Assembly (NCBI GenBank): GCA_964511945.1
Contig: CAZEHO010000001.1
Location: 124,001-188,000, forward strand
Length of the DNA: 64,000 nt
From: CAZEHO01 sp964511945
GTDB taxonomy: Bacteria > Actinomycetota > Acidimicrobiia > Spongiisociales > UBA11373
Reading direction: 5' to 3'
The notes beneath the pieces are model-generated. The model searched no databases, was not told the origin of the DNA, and saw nothing but the letters and a program-made list of their open reading frames with translations. Made by a program: the position numbers and the translations under genes. Shown here piece by piece: positions 7,328 to 15,684 of this stretch (the first letter of the stretch is position 1; every line of letters starts with the position of its first letter).

Positions 7328-8100
7328 CACCGTCGCCTCCCGACGATCCAGGCCGCCAGGCCCCAGGAGCCGGTAGTCCACGCCGCCAGCACCAGGTAGT
7401 GGACAAGGACTCCGTCGACCAGCCCATCGGTGAGACCGGCGCGGATCACGGAGGCGATGTGCCAGAACGGGAGGACCCGGTGAACCGCCGCCAGCCATCC
7501 CGGGAAGTTCTCGATCGGGAACGCGATCGGTGAGAACAGCAGTGCGACGAAAATCACCAGGTTCACCAGGAGGTTGACCATCCGCGGGTCGGGAACGGCG
7601 TGTGAGACCCCCCAGCCGACCGAGACCGCCATCAACGAGGCGAGCAGCACTGCCGGAACGATCGAAGGTGATATCGCCAGGTCGATGTCGTAACGCCAAG
7701 CGGCAACCGCCAGGGTGACGGCAAACCCGGGGATCGAGAGGATGGTGAACAGGGTCAGGTTGGAGAGCGCCGTCACCACCCGCGGAACCGGCAGCGACCA
7801 GAGGAAGTCGTAGGTCTCGTTCCATTTGTGTTGCGCGACGACGATCGGGACCAGCGTCATTCCGACGGACACGATCGCCAGCGTTGGGGCGCCGGTGCTG
7901 ATGAAGGTCGCCGCAATGGTGGGTAGATCGTCGAAATAGAAGCCGTAGACGAGGGCCATTCCGGCCCCCATCAATGTCTGGATGATCAGGAAGAACCCGA
8001 GCATCTCGCGAAGGCTGATCGCATCGAATCGCAGCATCGTGAGGTAGCCGTCCCGCCAGTAACGGAATCCCCGGCGGAGCGATCCGGTTGCCGCAGTCAT
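7327..8100 (-). CDS. ABC-2 type transporter permease (second subunit)
   Basis: A 257-residue integral membrane protein with about six hydrophobic helices, of the ABC-2 drug-export type. Landmarks are TYDFLWSLPVPRVVTALSNL after the second helix, a SPIAFPIENFPGWLAAVHRV loop before the last helices, and a C-terminal AAWIVGRRR. It is clearly a paralogue of the gene at 8097-8870, which is the same length (257 residues) and shares the WSLPVPR and PGWLAA motifs, so the two probably form a heterodimer. The ATG at 8100 overlaps the preceding stop by 4 nt (ATGA). Confidence 0.85.
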   Translation of the reverse strand: MTAATGSLRRGFRYWRDGYLTMLRFDAISLREMLGFFLIIQTLMGAGMALVYGFYFDDLPTIAATFISTGAPTLAIVSVGMTLVPIVVAQHKWNETYDFLWSLPVPRVVTALSNLTLFTILSIPGFAVTLAVAAWRYDIDLAISPSIVPAVLLASLMAVSVGWGVSHAVPDPRMVNLLVNLVIFVALLFSPIAFPIENFPGWLAAVHRVLPFWHIASVIRAGLTDGLVDGVLVHYLVLAAWTTGSWGLAAWIVGRRR

Positions 8101-8870
8101 TGGCGCCTCGACAGCGTCCAGGCGGTCAGTGCCACCGCAGCGATTGCGTACACGCCGAGGACCGCATACGAGCGGCCGGAGTCGGTGACGATGCCGTCGG
8201 TGATGCTGTTGCGGACGACGTTGGCCATGTGATGGAACGGCGCCCAATCGTTGATTGCCGCCAGCCATCCCGGAAGCTGTTCCTTCGGGAAGTTGATCGG
8301 CGAGAAGCCCAGGATGACGAAGTTGATCACCTGAGTGATCATCTGCATGACGACCGGATTGCCGATCGTGTGGGCCAGGGAATAGCCGATCATGGTGCCG
8401 GTGACGAGCACCAGCAGTGTTGCCGGGATCACCTCGGGGGAGATCCGCAGCGGAAGGTCGTAACGCAGCACCGCGGCCAGAACCGCAACCCCGAGCCCCG
8501 GCAACGCGATTGCCATATTCATCGTGAGCCAGGCCGCCGCTGCGGTGATCCGGGGAACGGGCAGCGACCACATGAAGTCGTAGGTACCGGCAGACTTCTG
8601 CTGGGCGATGAGCTGTGGCCCCATCGAGATCCCCACCAGGATCAGCGTGACCACCATGACCCCGGTGGAGACGAACAGCGCCGCCCGCTCCGGGATCTGG
8701 TCGAAGAACAGCCCGACGCCCAGGATGAACCCCGCACCAGAGATCGCCTGCACCATCACCGTTACCGGAAGCAGGAGCCGCAGATTGGTCAGCTCCCATC
8801 GGGTCATCATCAGGTAGCTCTGCCACCAGTACGACGGTCCTCTCCGCAGCGCGAAACCGGCGGTGGTCAC
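8097..8870 (-). CDS. ABC-2 type transporter permease (first subunit)
   Basis: A 257-residue membrane protein paralogous to its downstream neighbour: TYDFMWSLPVPRITAAAAWL, FSPINFPKEQLPGWLAAIND and a final TAWTLSRRQ. There are about six transmembrane segments, starting with LLLPVTVMVQAISGAGFILG. I chose the GTG at 8870 because it overlaps the stop of the ATPase gene (GTGA 8867-8870) and begins VTTAGFALRRG, which matches the start of the sister subunit. It forms one exporter with the ATPase at 8867-9814. Confidence 0.85.
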   Translation of the reverse strand: MTTAGFALRRGPSYWWQSYLMMTRWELTNLRLLLPVTVMVQAISGAGFILGVGLFFDQIPERAALFVSTGVMVVTLILVGISMGPQLIAQQKSAGTYDFMWSLPVPRITAAAAWLTMNMAIALPGLGVAVLAAVLRYDLPLRISPEVIPATLLVLVTGTMIGYSLAHTIGNPVVMQMITQVINFVILGFSPINFPKEQLPGWLAAINDWAPFHHMANVVRNSITDGIVTDSGRSYAVLGVYAIAAVALTAWTLSRRQ

Positions 8871-9814
8871 GTGGCCGGCTCCTCGGCCGCTTCGACATCC
8901 CCGGTCAGCCGGATGTAGACGTCCTCCAACGTGGTGGCTCCGAGCGCGTATTCCTCGGCGACCCCGAGCCCCATCAACTCCTGCGCCCATCCGATGCCGT
9001 GTGCCGCCTCGTTCTCCGGGATCACGGTGAGCAGATTGTTTCCGGCGCGGGTGTGGTCGTCGACGAACGGCGGGAGTTCAGGCGTCTCGGCTCGCGGGGT
9101 GAGCATGATTTGCAGGCGCAATCTGCCCCGGTCGGCGGCCTTGAGCGACGACGGGGTGCCCTCGGCGACCAGCCGTCCTCCATCGATCACTGCCAGCCGG
9201 TCGACCGACTTCTCCGCCTCGAGCACGTTGTGGGTCACGAGGAACACTGCGACGCCTTCGTCGCCCAGCCTCCGCACCTGGTCCCACAGCAGGCGCCGGC
9301 GGTACGGGTCGACATCGTTGGTGGGTTCGTCCAGGATCACGATGCGCCCCGGCCAAACGGTGACCATGGCGAATCCGACCAGTCGCTTCACCCCTCCGGA
9401 GAGACGAGCTCCCATCGTGTCGCGCCACTCGCCGATGTCGAGCGCCTCGATCAATTCGTCCCGGCGGCCGGCCACAGTGGCTGCATCGCCGCCCCGGATC
9501 ATCCCGGTGATCTTGATGGCCTCCCACGCCTTGAACGACGCGATTGGCATCTGCGCCTGCGGCAGGTAGGAGCAGAGCTGGCGGGCCGCATCGGGATCGG
9601 CGATGAGGTCGTGGGGGCCGAGGGTGATCGTGCCGGAGTCGGGCTTGAGCAGCCCGATCACCTGCTTGACGAGCGTTGTCTTGCCGGCACCGTTCGGTCC
9701 GAGCAGCCCGTAGACCTCACCCGGCTCGACGCTGAGGCTGATCCCGTCGTTGGCGCGAACCTTGCCGTCGAATACCTTTGTGACGTCGTCGGCGCGGAAC
9801 GTCCAGTTCTCCAC
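8867..9814 (-). CDS. ABC transporter ATP-binding protein
   Basis: A 315-residue ATPase of the ABC-2/DrrA type. Walker A is GLLGPNGAGKTT, the Q-loop is SYLPQAQMP, the signature is LSGGVKR (LSGGQ with V for Q), Walker B is IVILDEPTNDVDP, and the switch histidine is in LVTHNV. I preferred the GTG at 9814 (VENWTFRADDV) because GGGGG lies 7 nt upstream. An ATG at 9843 in the same frame adds ten residues of no family character. It leads an operon ATPase, permease, permease, DDN-like protein with 1-4 nt overlaps throughout. The upstream neighbour is divergent, 117 bp away. Confidence 0.9.
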   Translation of the reverse strand: MENWTFRADDVTKVFDGKVRANDGISLSVEPGEVYGLLGPNGAGKTTLVKQVIGLLKPDSGTITLGPHDLIADPDAARQLCSYLPQAQMPIASFKAWEAIKITGMIRGGDAATVAGRRDELIEALDIGEWRDTMGARLSGGVKRLVGFAMVTVWPGRIVILDEPTNDVDPYRRRLLWDQVRRLGDEGVAVFLVTHNVLEAEKSVDRLAVIDGGRLVAEGTPSSLKAADRGRLRLQIMLTPRAETPELPPFVDDHTRAGNNLLTVIPENEAAHGIGWAQELMGLGVAEEYALGATTLEDVYIRLTGDVEAAEEPAT

Positions 9815-9918
9815 ACGACCCCCTGTCGAGTCTGATCGAACCATGCTGGTCGGCATCGGCCGCCGGTCCAAGCGGGGCCGGCAGCGGGGCGGATCGCCGG
9901 CACGGCCGGGTGCGGCAC

Positions 9919-9924
9919 TAGATT
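9919..9924 (+). promoter_or_regulatory. -10 hexamer of a leaderless transcript
   Basis: TAGATT is followed by exactly seven bases (CCTCTTC) and then the GTG at 9932. No ribosome binding site precedes that GTG. The spacing puts the transcript start on or next to the start codon. Confidence 0.5.
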
Positions 9925-9931
9925 CCTCTTC

Positions 9932-10765
9932 GTGCGCCGGATCTCGCATCTGCTCGTCGTGATCGCCCTCATCGGAGCCGCCTGTGGCGGTGACGATGAC
10001 TCGGGTCCGACAACGCTGCCGCCTCCCATCATCGTCACCAGCTCGACGTCCACGTCCTCGACCACGACCACGACGACATCGACGACCACCACGACCACGA
10101 CCACCACCACAACGACGACGATTCCCTCGCTGGGTCCCGGGCTCGATCTCGATGATCCTGCGACCTTCTCCGCACCCGCCGAACTCAGCTACGCCATGTC
10201 GTTCGAGTTCGCCTTCAACGGCACCGACGAGGATGGGGATTCGTTCCTCAGCCTGGTCCGGGCCGCCGGCGGGCAGACACTGGAACCGGAGCTGGCGGAT
10301 GTGACCGTGGTGTCCCAGGGCCGGGCGAACTGGGGCGATTGCACTGCTCTCGCAGATTCCGAAGGCTTCACAGATCCCTATGAGACGTACCTGTATGGGG
10401 GCAGCTTCCTGACGGGTGAGGCCCGGCTCATCGAGATCGATCGTGAGATCGTGTTCGAGCCCGACGAGGAGGCCGACGACGCGGAGGAACCACGGGCGCC
10501 GCTGATCGTCGACCGTCACGCCGTTGCCCAGGGCAACATCGATCCGGAATCGACCGTCTTCGCCGAGGCGTTCGAAGTCGAAACCGGCTATATCGATGTC
10601 TCACGGGCCGGGTTCATCGTGGCGGTGTTCTTGCAGGGAGCCGGGATCGTGAGCGGCCTTAGCGGGTCGGACGAACTGGTCGGGGTGGTGGTGTACGACC
10701 TCCGGTTCTCAGGCTTCGGCGACACCACCGAGATTCCGATTCCGGTGGAGTGCCGGGAGAACTGA
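9932..10765 (+). CDS. Lipoprotein with threonine-rich linker, function unknown
   Basis: A 277-residue exported lipoprotein. It has a short basic signal MRRISHLLVVIALI, lipobox GAAC, then GGDDDSG and an almost pure Thr/Ser linker (about residues 37-64). The globular part (about 70-277) matches no family I recognise. It contains one internal Cys in NWGDCTALADSEG and one near the end in PVECREN, which could pair. The start is the GTG at 9932, in a leaderless arrangement. It sits divergent from one ABC exporter and just upstream of another, so it might be an accessory protein of either, but nothing in the sequence proves it. Confidence 0.75.
   Translation: MRRISHLLVVIALIGAACGGDDDSGPTTLPPPIIVTSSTSTSSTTTTTTSTTTTTTTTTTTTTIPSLGPGLDLDDPATFSAPAELSYAMSFEFAFNGTDEDGDSFLSLVRAAGGQTLEPELADVTVVSQGRANWGDCTALADSEGFTDPYETYLYGGSFLTGEARLIEIDREIVFEPDEEADDAEEPRAPLIVDRHAVAQGNIDPESTVFAEAFEVETGYIDVSRAGFIVAVFLQGAGIVSGLSGSDELVGVVVYDLRFSGFGDTTEIPIPVECREN
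10041..10122 (+). repeat. ACC/ACG triplet low-complexity tract coding a poly-Thr linker
   Basis: A run of ACG, ACC and TCG codons encodes the Thr/Ser linker of the lipoprotein. It is a coding spacer between the lipid anchor and the globular domain, and it could be length-variable between strains. Confidence 0.7.
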
Positions 10766-10824
10766 GCAAGCGCGGATTCGCAGCGACCCTACAATCGCGC
10801 CCGTTCTCATGAGGAGTGTGGGAT

Positions 10825-11775
10825 GTGACCGTTGGGGCGGGGCTCGTTCTCGACGCGAAGAACCTTCGGAAGACCTTCAAGGAACTGGTCGCCGTCAAGG
10901 ACGTGAGCTTTCGGATCGCCTCCGGCGAGACCTACGGCCTGCTGGGGCCGAACGGTGCCGGCAAGACCACGTCGATCAGCATGGTTGCCGGATTGCTGGA
11001 GCGTGACGCCGGTGAGGTCGTGGTCGTTGGCCGCCCGATGACGACCACCGCTACTGCCGCCAAAGGTGCAATCGGGCTGGTCCCTCAGGACATCGCGATC
11101 TATCCGGACCTCTCGGCGCGCGAAAACCTGACCTTCTTCGGACACCTCTACGGGCTCGGCGGCAAGGACCTCAAGCATCGGATCGACGAGGTGCTGGAAA
11201 CCGTCGGGCTCCGCGAGCGCGCCGACGATCGCTCCGACGAGTTCTCCGGGGGCATGAAGCGCCGCCTCAACATCGGCATCGGCCTGCTCCATGGACCCAA
11301 ACTCCTCATACTCGATGAGCCCACCGTCGGCGTCGATCCCCAGAGCCGCAACGCAATCCTCGAGAGCGTCGAGCAGCTCGGGGAGGAGGGGATGGCCGTC
11401 CTCTACACCACCCACTACATGGAGGAAGCGGAGCGCCTCTGCGACCGGGTCGGGATCATCGACGAGGGGGAGATCAAGGCCGAGGGCACCCGGGCCGAGC
11501 TGGTCAGCCTCGTCGGTGGGCGGGATCGGGTGTCGCTGGCATTCACCGGACATGCTGAGCCGGCGATCGAGGCGCTGCGCGAGCTCGAGCGGGTGCGTGA
11601 GGCATTGTCGTCGGACGGCACCATCCAGCTCATCGTCGACGGTGCCGCGTCGCTGCTTCCCGACATCATCGGTGTCTGTGGCGGAGCCGGTCTCATCGTG
11701 ACCAGTGTTGATGTCGACGAGCCGAACCTCGAGGCCGTGTTCCTGCACTTGACCGGGAAGGCGCTGAGGGACTGA
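10825..11775 (+). CDS. ABC transporter ATP-binding protein (DrrA-like)
   Basis: A 316-residue ATPase. Walker A is GLLGPNGAGKTTSI, the Q-loop is GLVPQDIAIYPDLSARENL, the signature is FSGGMKRRLNIGIGLLHGPK (FSGGM), Walker B is LLILDEPTVGVDPQSRNAIL, and the switch is YTTHYMEEAE. The C-terminal 80 residues are the DrrA-type regulatory extension. I chose the GTG at 10825 because GAGGAG (10811-10816) lies 8 nt upstream; a GTG at 10816 overlaps that site. TACAAT at 10789-10794 is a plausible -10. It is the first gene of an operon with two permeases and a flavoprotein. Confidence 0.92.
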   Translation: MTVGAGLVLDAKNLRKTFKELVAVKDVSFRIASGETYGLLGPNGAGKTTSISMVAGLLERDAGEVVVVGRPMTTTATAAKGAIGLVPQDIAIYPDLSARENLTFFGHLYGLGGKDLKHRIDEVLETVGLRERADDRSDEFSGGMKRRLNIGIGLLHGPKLLILDEPTVGVDPQSRNAILESVEQLGEEGMAVLYTTHYMEEAERLCDRVGIIDEGEIKAEGTRAELVSLVGGRDRVSLAFTGHAEPAIEALRELERVREALSSDGTIQLIVDGAASLLPDIIGVCGGAGLIVTSVDVDEPNLEAVFLHLTGKALRD

Positions 11776-11777
11776 AC

Positions 11778-12968
11778 GTGCGGGCTGCCCTGCTCATCGC
11801 GGCCAAGGACCTCAAGCAGCGCCTGCGCGACCGCAGCGTGTTCCTGTGGGGCCTGGTGGCACCGCTCGGCCTGGCGGCGATCTTCAGTGGTTTGTTCAGC
11901 GGCATCACCGATGCTGCCGACTTCGACGTCGCGTACGCCGTGGCCGATCTGGATGGGGGGAGCAGTTCCCGCGAGTTCGTCGACGGGGTGCTCGGTTCCC
12001 TCGAGAACGAGGGGCTGTTCGATATCACGGAGGTTGGGACGGCGGCCGAAGCGGAGCAACTGGCGGCGGACGGGGAAGTCGATGCTTCCTTCATCGTGCC
12101 GGCGGGGTTCTCAGCCGCCATCGGAGAGGGTTCGGCAACTGCCATCGAGGTCGTCGGCAACATCGACAGCCCCACCATGTCCGGCGTCGCCCGGTCGATC
12201 GCCGGGCAGACCGCCGGGGAGATCAACTCGATCGGCGGGTCGATCGGCACGCTGTTGGTCATCCGGGGCGCGGGGCCCGAGGCCGGTGAGCTCGACGGGT
12301 TGATCGCTGCGGCTCAGGCGGTGGCGACACCCATCGTGCTCGGTGAGGCTGATGAGGCGGCGTCGAAGCAACTGTCGGCGAAGACCTTCTACTCGGCGGG
12401 GATGTCGATCCTGTTCCTCTTCCTCACTGTGCAGTTCGGGATCCTCGGCCTGTTGGAGGAGCGCCAGAACGGGACGATGGGCCGGCTCCTCGGCGCTCCC
12501 ATCCCCCGCTGGTCGATCGTCGGCGGCAAGGCGATCACCAGCTTCACGATCGGTCTGGCCAGCATGGTGGTGCTGGTTGTGGGGACGACGCTGCTGCTCG
12601 GCGCGGAGTGGGGAAACTCGATCGCGGTCGGCGTTCTGGTCGTCACCGCGGTGTTCTCCGCCCTGGGGATCATGTTCGTGCTCGCCGCCTTCGCCAAGAC
12701 TCCGGAGCAGGCGGCCAACCTGCAATCGATCGTGGCGTTCGTACTCGCCATGCTCGGAGGCACCTTCTTCCCGGTGGCCCAGGCGGGTGGATGGCTCGAG
12801 AACCTCAGTCTGATGACACCGCACGCCTGGTTCCTGCGGGGGCTGGGTGAGCTGGCCGGGGGTGGGTCGGTGACCGACGTGGGTCCGGCGATCATCGCCA
12901 TCGGGGCGTTCGGCGTCGTGACCATCACCCTCGGAGTGTTCGGTGCCCGAAGGATGCTGCGGACATGA
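11778..12968 (+). CDS. ABC-2 type transporter permease
   Basis: A 396-residue permease of the ABC-2 (YhgE/Pip-related drug export) architecture: one N-terminal helix (VFLWGLVAPLGLAAIFSGLF), a large extracytoplasmic domain of roughly 150 residues, then five helices. The cytoplasmic turn after the second helix reads LLEERQNGTMGRLLGAPIPR. The GTG at 11778 follows the ATPase stop by 2 nt. It is paralogous to the next gene, with which it should form the membrane heterodimer. Confidence 0.9.
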   Translation: MRAALLIAAKDLKQRLRDRSVFLWGLVAPLGLAAIFSGLFSGITDAADFDVAYAVADLDGGSSSREFVDGVLGSLENEGLFDITEVGTAAEAEQLAADGEVDASFIVPAGFSAAIGEGSATAIEVVGNIDSPTMSGVARSIAGQTAGEINSIGGSIGTLLVIRGAGPEAGELDGLIAAAQAVATPIVLGEADEAASKQLSAKTFYSAGMSILFLFLTVQFGILGLLEERQNGTMGRLLGAPIPRWSIVGGKAITSFTIGLASMVVLVVGTTLLLGAEWGNSIAVGVLVVTAVFSALGIMFVLAAFAKTPEQAANLQSIVAFVLAMLGGTFFPVAQAGGWLENLSLMTPHAWFLRGLGELAGGGSVTDVGPAIIAIGAFGVVTITLGVFGARRMLRT

Positions 12969-14140
12969 CCAAGATCGTTTCCATCGGGCTCTACAACACG
13001 CTGCGGTTCGTGCGCGAGAAGTCGAACCTGTTCTTCGTGTTCGTGTTCCCGCTGGCGATCATCTTGCTCGTCGGGGTGTCGTTCGGAGGGAGCTTCGACG
13101 CCACGGTCGGGGTGAACATGGAGGGCAATCGCGACGATCCGCTGCTCGCCGACCTCATCGAGCGGATCGAAGAGCTCGAAGGTATCGATACCGCCCCCTA
13201 CGACGACCTCGACAGCATGATCGACGGTGTACAGCGCGGAGAGATCGACGGCGGACTCGACGTACCGGTCGGGTACGCCGGGCTGGTGGTCTCGGGTGAG
13301 AATCTGGAGCTGGCCTTTGTCACCCGGCCCGAGCAGGCAGCACTGCTGCTGCGGGAGGCGGTGGCCGACGCGGTTGCGGACCAGGCAGCCCCGATTCGGG
13401 CAGCGCGTTTCGTCGAATCCCAGGGCGTCGCCGCCTATGCCGAGGCGCTTCCGGTCGCCGAAACGGTGGCGTCGCAGTCGGAATCGGTCACGGTCACCTT
13501 TCGCGAAGCAGGCGAAACGCTCTTCGAGGGGTTTGAGAGCCTCGGCCAGTTCGATCTCGGCGCCAGCTCGCAGTTGGTGCTGTTCATGTTCCTGACATCG
13601 CTGGCGGGATCGGCCGATCTCATCCAGACCAGGCGGCTCGGCGTCGCCACCCGGATGTTGTCGACCCCGACCTCAACGGCGACGATCCTCGGCGGTGAGA
13701 CCCTGGGCCGCTACGGCGTCGCCCTGACCCAGGGCCTCTACATCATGCTGGGGACCTTGCTGATCTTCGGGGTCAACTGGGGTGATCCGCTGGGAGCCAT
13801 CGCCATTGTGCTGGTCTTCGCCCTGGTCGGTACCGGGGGAGCGATGCTGATGGGATCTCTCTTTAGCAACGACCAGCAGAGCGGCGGCATCGGCGTCCTG
13901 CTCGGACTGGGCCTCGCTGCGCTCGGCGGCGCCATGGTGCCGATCGAGCTCTTCCCCGACACGATGCAGACCATCGCCAAGTTCACCCCCCACGCCTGGG
14001 CGGTCGAAGGTTTCACGGAGCTGGTTCGCCGAGGAGGAACGTTCACAGACATCCTGCCCGAGTTGGGAGTGCTCCTGGCCTTTGCTGCGTTCTTCATGAG
14101 CCTCGCCACCTGGCGCCTGCACCGGGTGCTCACCCGATGA
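12965..14140 (+). CDS. ABC-2 type transporter permease
   Basis: A 391-residue permease with the same plan as its upstream partner: an N-terminal helix (LFFVFVFPLAIILLVGVSFG), a large external domain, then a five-helix membrane region with IQTRRLGVATRMLSTPTSTA at the first cytoplasmic turn and MVPIELFPDTMQTIAKFTPH before the last helix. The ATG overlaps the preceding stop (ATGA 12965-12968). The pair plus the ATPase at 10825 form a complete exporter. The substrate is unknown. Confidence 0.9.
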   Translation: MTKIVSIGLYNTLRFVREKSNLFFVFVFPLAIILLVGVSFGGSFDATVGVNMEGNRDDPLLADLIERIEELEGIDTAPYDDLDSMIDGVQRGEIDGGLDVPVGYAGLVVSGENLELAFVTRPEQAALLLREAVADAVADQAAPIRAARFVESQGVAAYAEALPVAETVASQSESVTVTFREAGETLFEGFESLGQFDLGASSQLVLFMFLTSLAGSADLIQTRRLGVATRMLSTPTSTATILGGETLGRYGVALTQGLYIMLGTLLIFGVNWGDPLGAIAIVLVFALVGTGGAMLMGSLFSNDQQSGGIGVLLGLGLAALGGAMVPIELFPDTMQTIAKFTPHAWAVEGFTELVRRGGTFTDILPELGVLLAFAAFFMSLATWRLHRVLTR

Positions 14141-15678
14141 CCGAACGCTGCGACGTCGTCGTCATCGGTGCCGGCCTCGGCGGGCTTGGAGCGGCATGCA
14201 CGCTGGCCCGCGACGACAAGCAGGTCGTTGTGCTCGAGCACCATTCGGTCCCCGGCGGGTATGCCCACGACTTCACCCGCAAGGGGTTCAACTTCGAAGT
14301 TGCGTTGCATGCGCTCGACGGGGTTGCCCCCGGCGGATGGGTGTACCCCCTGCTCCAGGAGTTCGGGGTCCTCGACCGGGTCGATTTCGTTCGGCTCGAT
14401 CCGTTCTACACGGCCAGCTTTCCGCGCCACGAGATCACTGCCCACGCCGACCCGACGGCGTACGAAGGTGAACTGGTCAACCTCTTCCCGCACGAGCGGG
14501 ACGGGTTCCGCGGACTGATCGACGCCATGATCGGTGCCTGGAGCGACACCCGCCGTTTCGGCATCGATGGTGATCAGGGGAGCCGTCCGCCGTTCGCTGA
14601 GATCCCGGTGCGATATCCCCGGATGGTCGACGCCATGAGCACCTCGTGGGAGTCGTACATGGCCCGTCATCTCACCGATCCGGAGGCGATGGCGGTGTTC
14701 AGCACCCTGTGGGGATACTTCGGATTGCCTCCCTCGCGCCTCAATGCGGCAACCTTTCTGCTGCCCTGGGTGTCGTACCATTTCTTCGGCGCCTGGTACC
14801 CGAAGGGGCGCAGCATGGCGCTGAGCCGGGCGCTGGAGGCCGACCTCACCGAACACGGGGGCAGCATCCGCTACCGCCAGACGGTGGACCACATCGAGCT
14901 GAGCGACGGTTCCGCCGTGGCGGTTTCCACCGAGCGCGGGCTCCGGATCGAAGCCGGAGCCGTGATCAGCAACGCCAATCCCAGCGACACCATCACCTTT
15001 GCCGGGCTCGATGCGTTCCCCGAGGAGTACGTGAAGCGGGTGGTCGACCCTCCGGTCTCAGCTTCCAACCTGGTGGCCTACTTCGGGATCGAACGCCCGC
15101 CCCGGGATCTCGACTGGTCACATCACGAGCACTTCGTGATCGATACCTACGACCTGGATGCCGATTACGACGCCGCTATGGAAGGTCGGTTCGCCGATGC
15201 CGGCATGGTGGTATCCCACTACACCGAGACCGATCCCGGGTCCGCCCCGGACGGGTCGAGCGTCGTCGTCGCCATGACCCTTGCGCCGTGGGGCCACGCC
15301 GGCACCTGGGGAACCGGAGGTGAGATGGACGGCTACCGGCGGAATCCGCAGTACCGGGCCGCCAAGGAGGCGGCCGCCGGGGCGCTCCGCGACCGGGTCC
15401 ATCGGCTGATCCCGGCGATGCGCGATGCGGTGGTCGTCGAGGAGATTGCGACCCCGTTGACCAATTGGCGCTACAGCCGCAATACCGGCGGCGCCATCTA
15501 CGGTTCGATCCAGAGCGTGGACAACATGTACATCGGCCGCCTCCCGGCCACGACCCCGGTGCCCAATCTGTTCCTGGCCGGGGCGTGGGTCAGCGGCGGC
15601 GGAATGTCGTCCGCGCTCCTCTCAGGCCGCAGCACCGCACGCCGGTTGCTCCGGTTCCTGGCGAAACAGTCCGGGTAG
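14137..15678 (+). CDS. FAD-dependent oxidoreductase, carotenoid isomerase/retinol saturase-like
   Basis: A 513-residue flavoprotein of the phytoene desaturase superfamily. The N-terminal Rossmann motif is VVVIGAGLGGLGAACTLARD, followed by LEHHSVPGGYAHDF (the GGYAH segment typical of CrtISO/RetSat-like proteins rather than CrtI). The C-terminal FAD motif is NLFLAGAWVSGGGMSSALLS. The ATG overlaps the stop of the permease gene by 4 nt, so it belongs to the exporter operon. It may modify a polyprenoid or another hydrophobic compound that the exporter carries; that is an inference from coupling only. Confidence 0.85.
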   Translation: MTERCDVVVIGAGLGGLGAACTLARDDKQVVVLEHHSVPGGYAHDFTRKGFNFEVALHALDGVAPGGWVYPLLQEFGVLDRVDFVRLDPFYTASFPRHEITAHADPTAYEGELVNLFPHERDGFRGLIDAMIGAWSDTRRFGIDGDQGSRPPFAEIPVRYPRMVDAMSTSWESYMARHLTDPEAMAVFSTLWGYFGLPPSRLNAATFLLPWVSYHFFGAWYPKGRSMALSRALEADLTEHGGSIRYRQTVDHIELSDGSAVAVSTERGLRIEAGAVISNANPSDTITFAGLDAFPEEYVKRVVDPPVSASNLVAYFGIERPPRDLDWSHHEHFVIDTYDLDADYDAAMEGRFADAGMVVSHYTETDPGSAPDGSSVVVAMTLAPWGHAGTWGTGGEMDGYRRNPQYRAAKEAAAGALRDRVHRLIPAMRDAVVVEEIATPLTNWRYSRNTGGAIYGSIQSVDNMYIGRLPATTPVPNLFLAGAWVSGGGMSSALLSGRSTARRLLRFLAKQSG

Positions 15679-15684
15679 TCGGTC

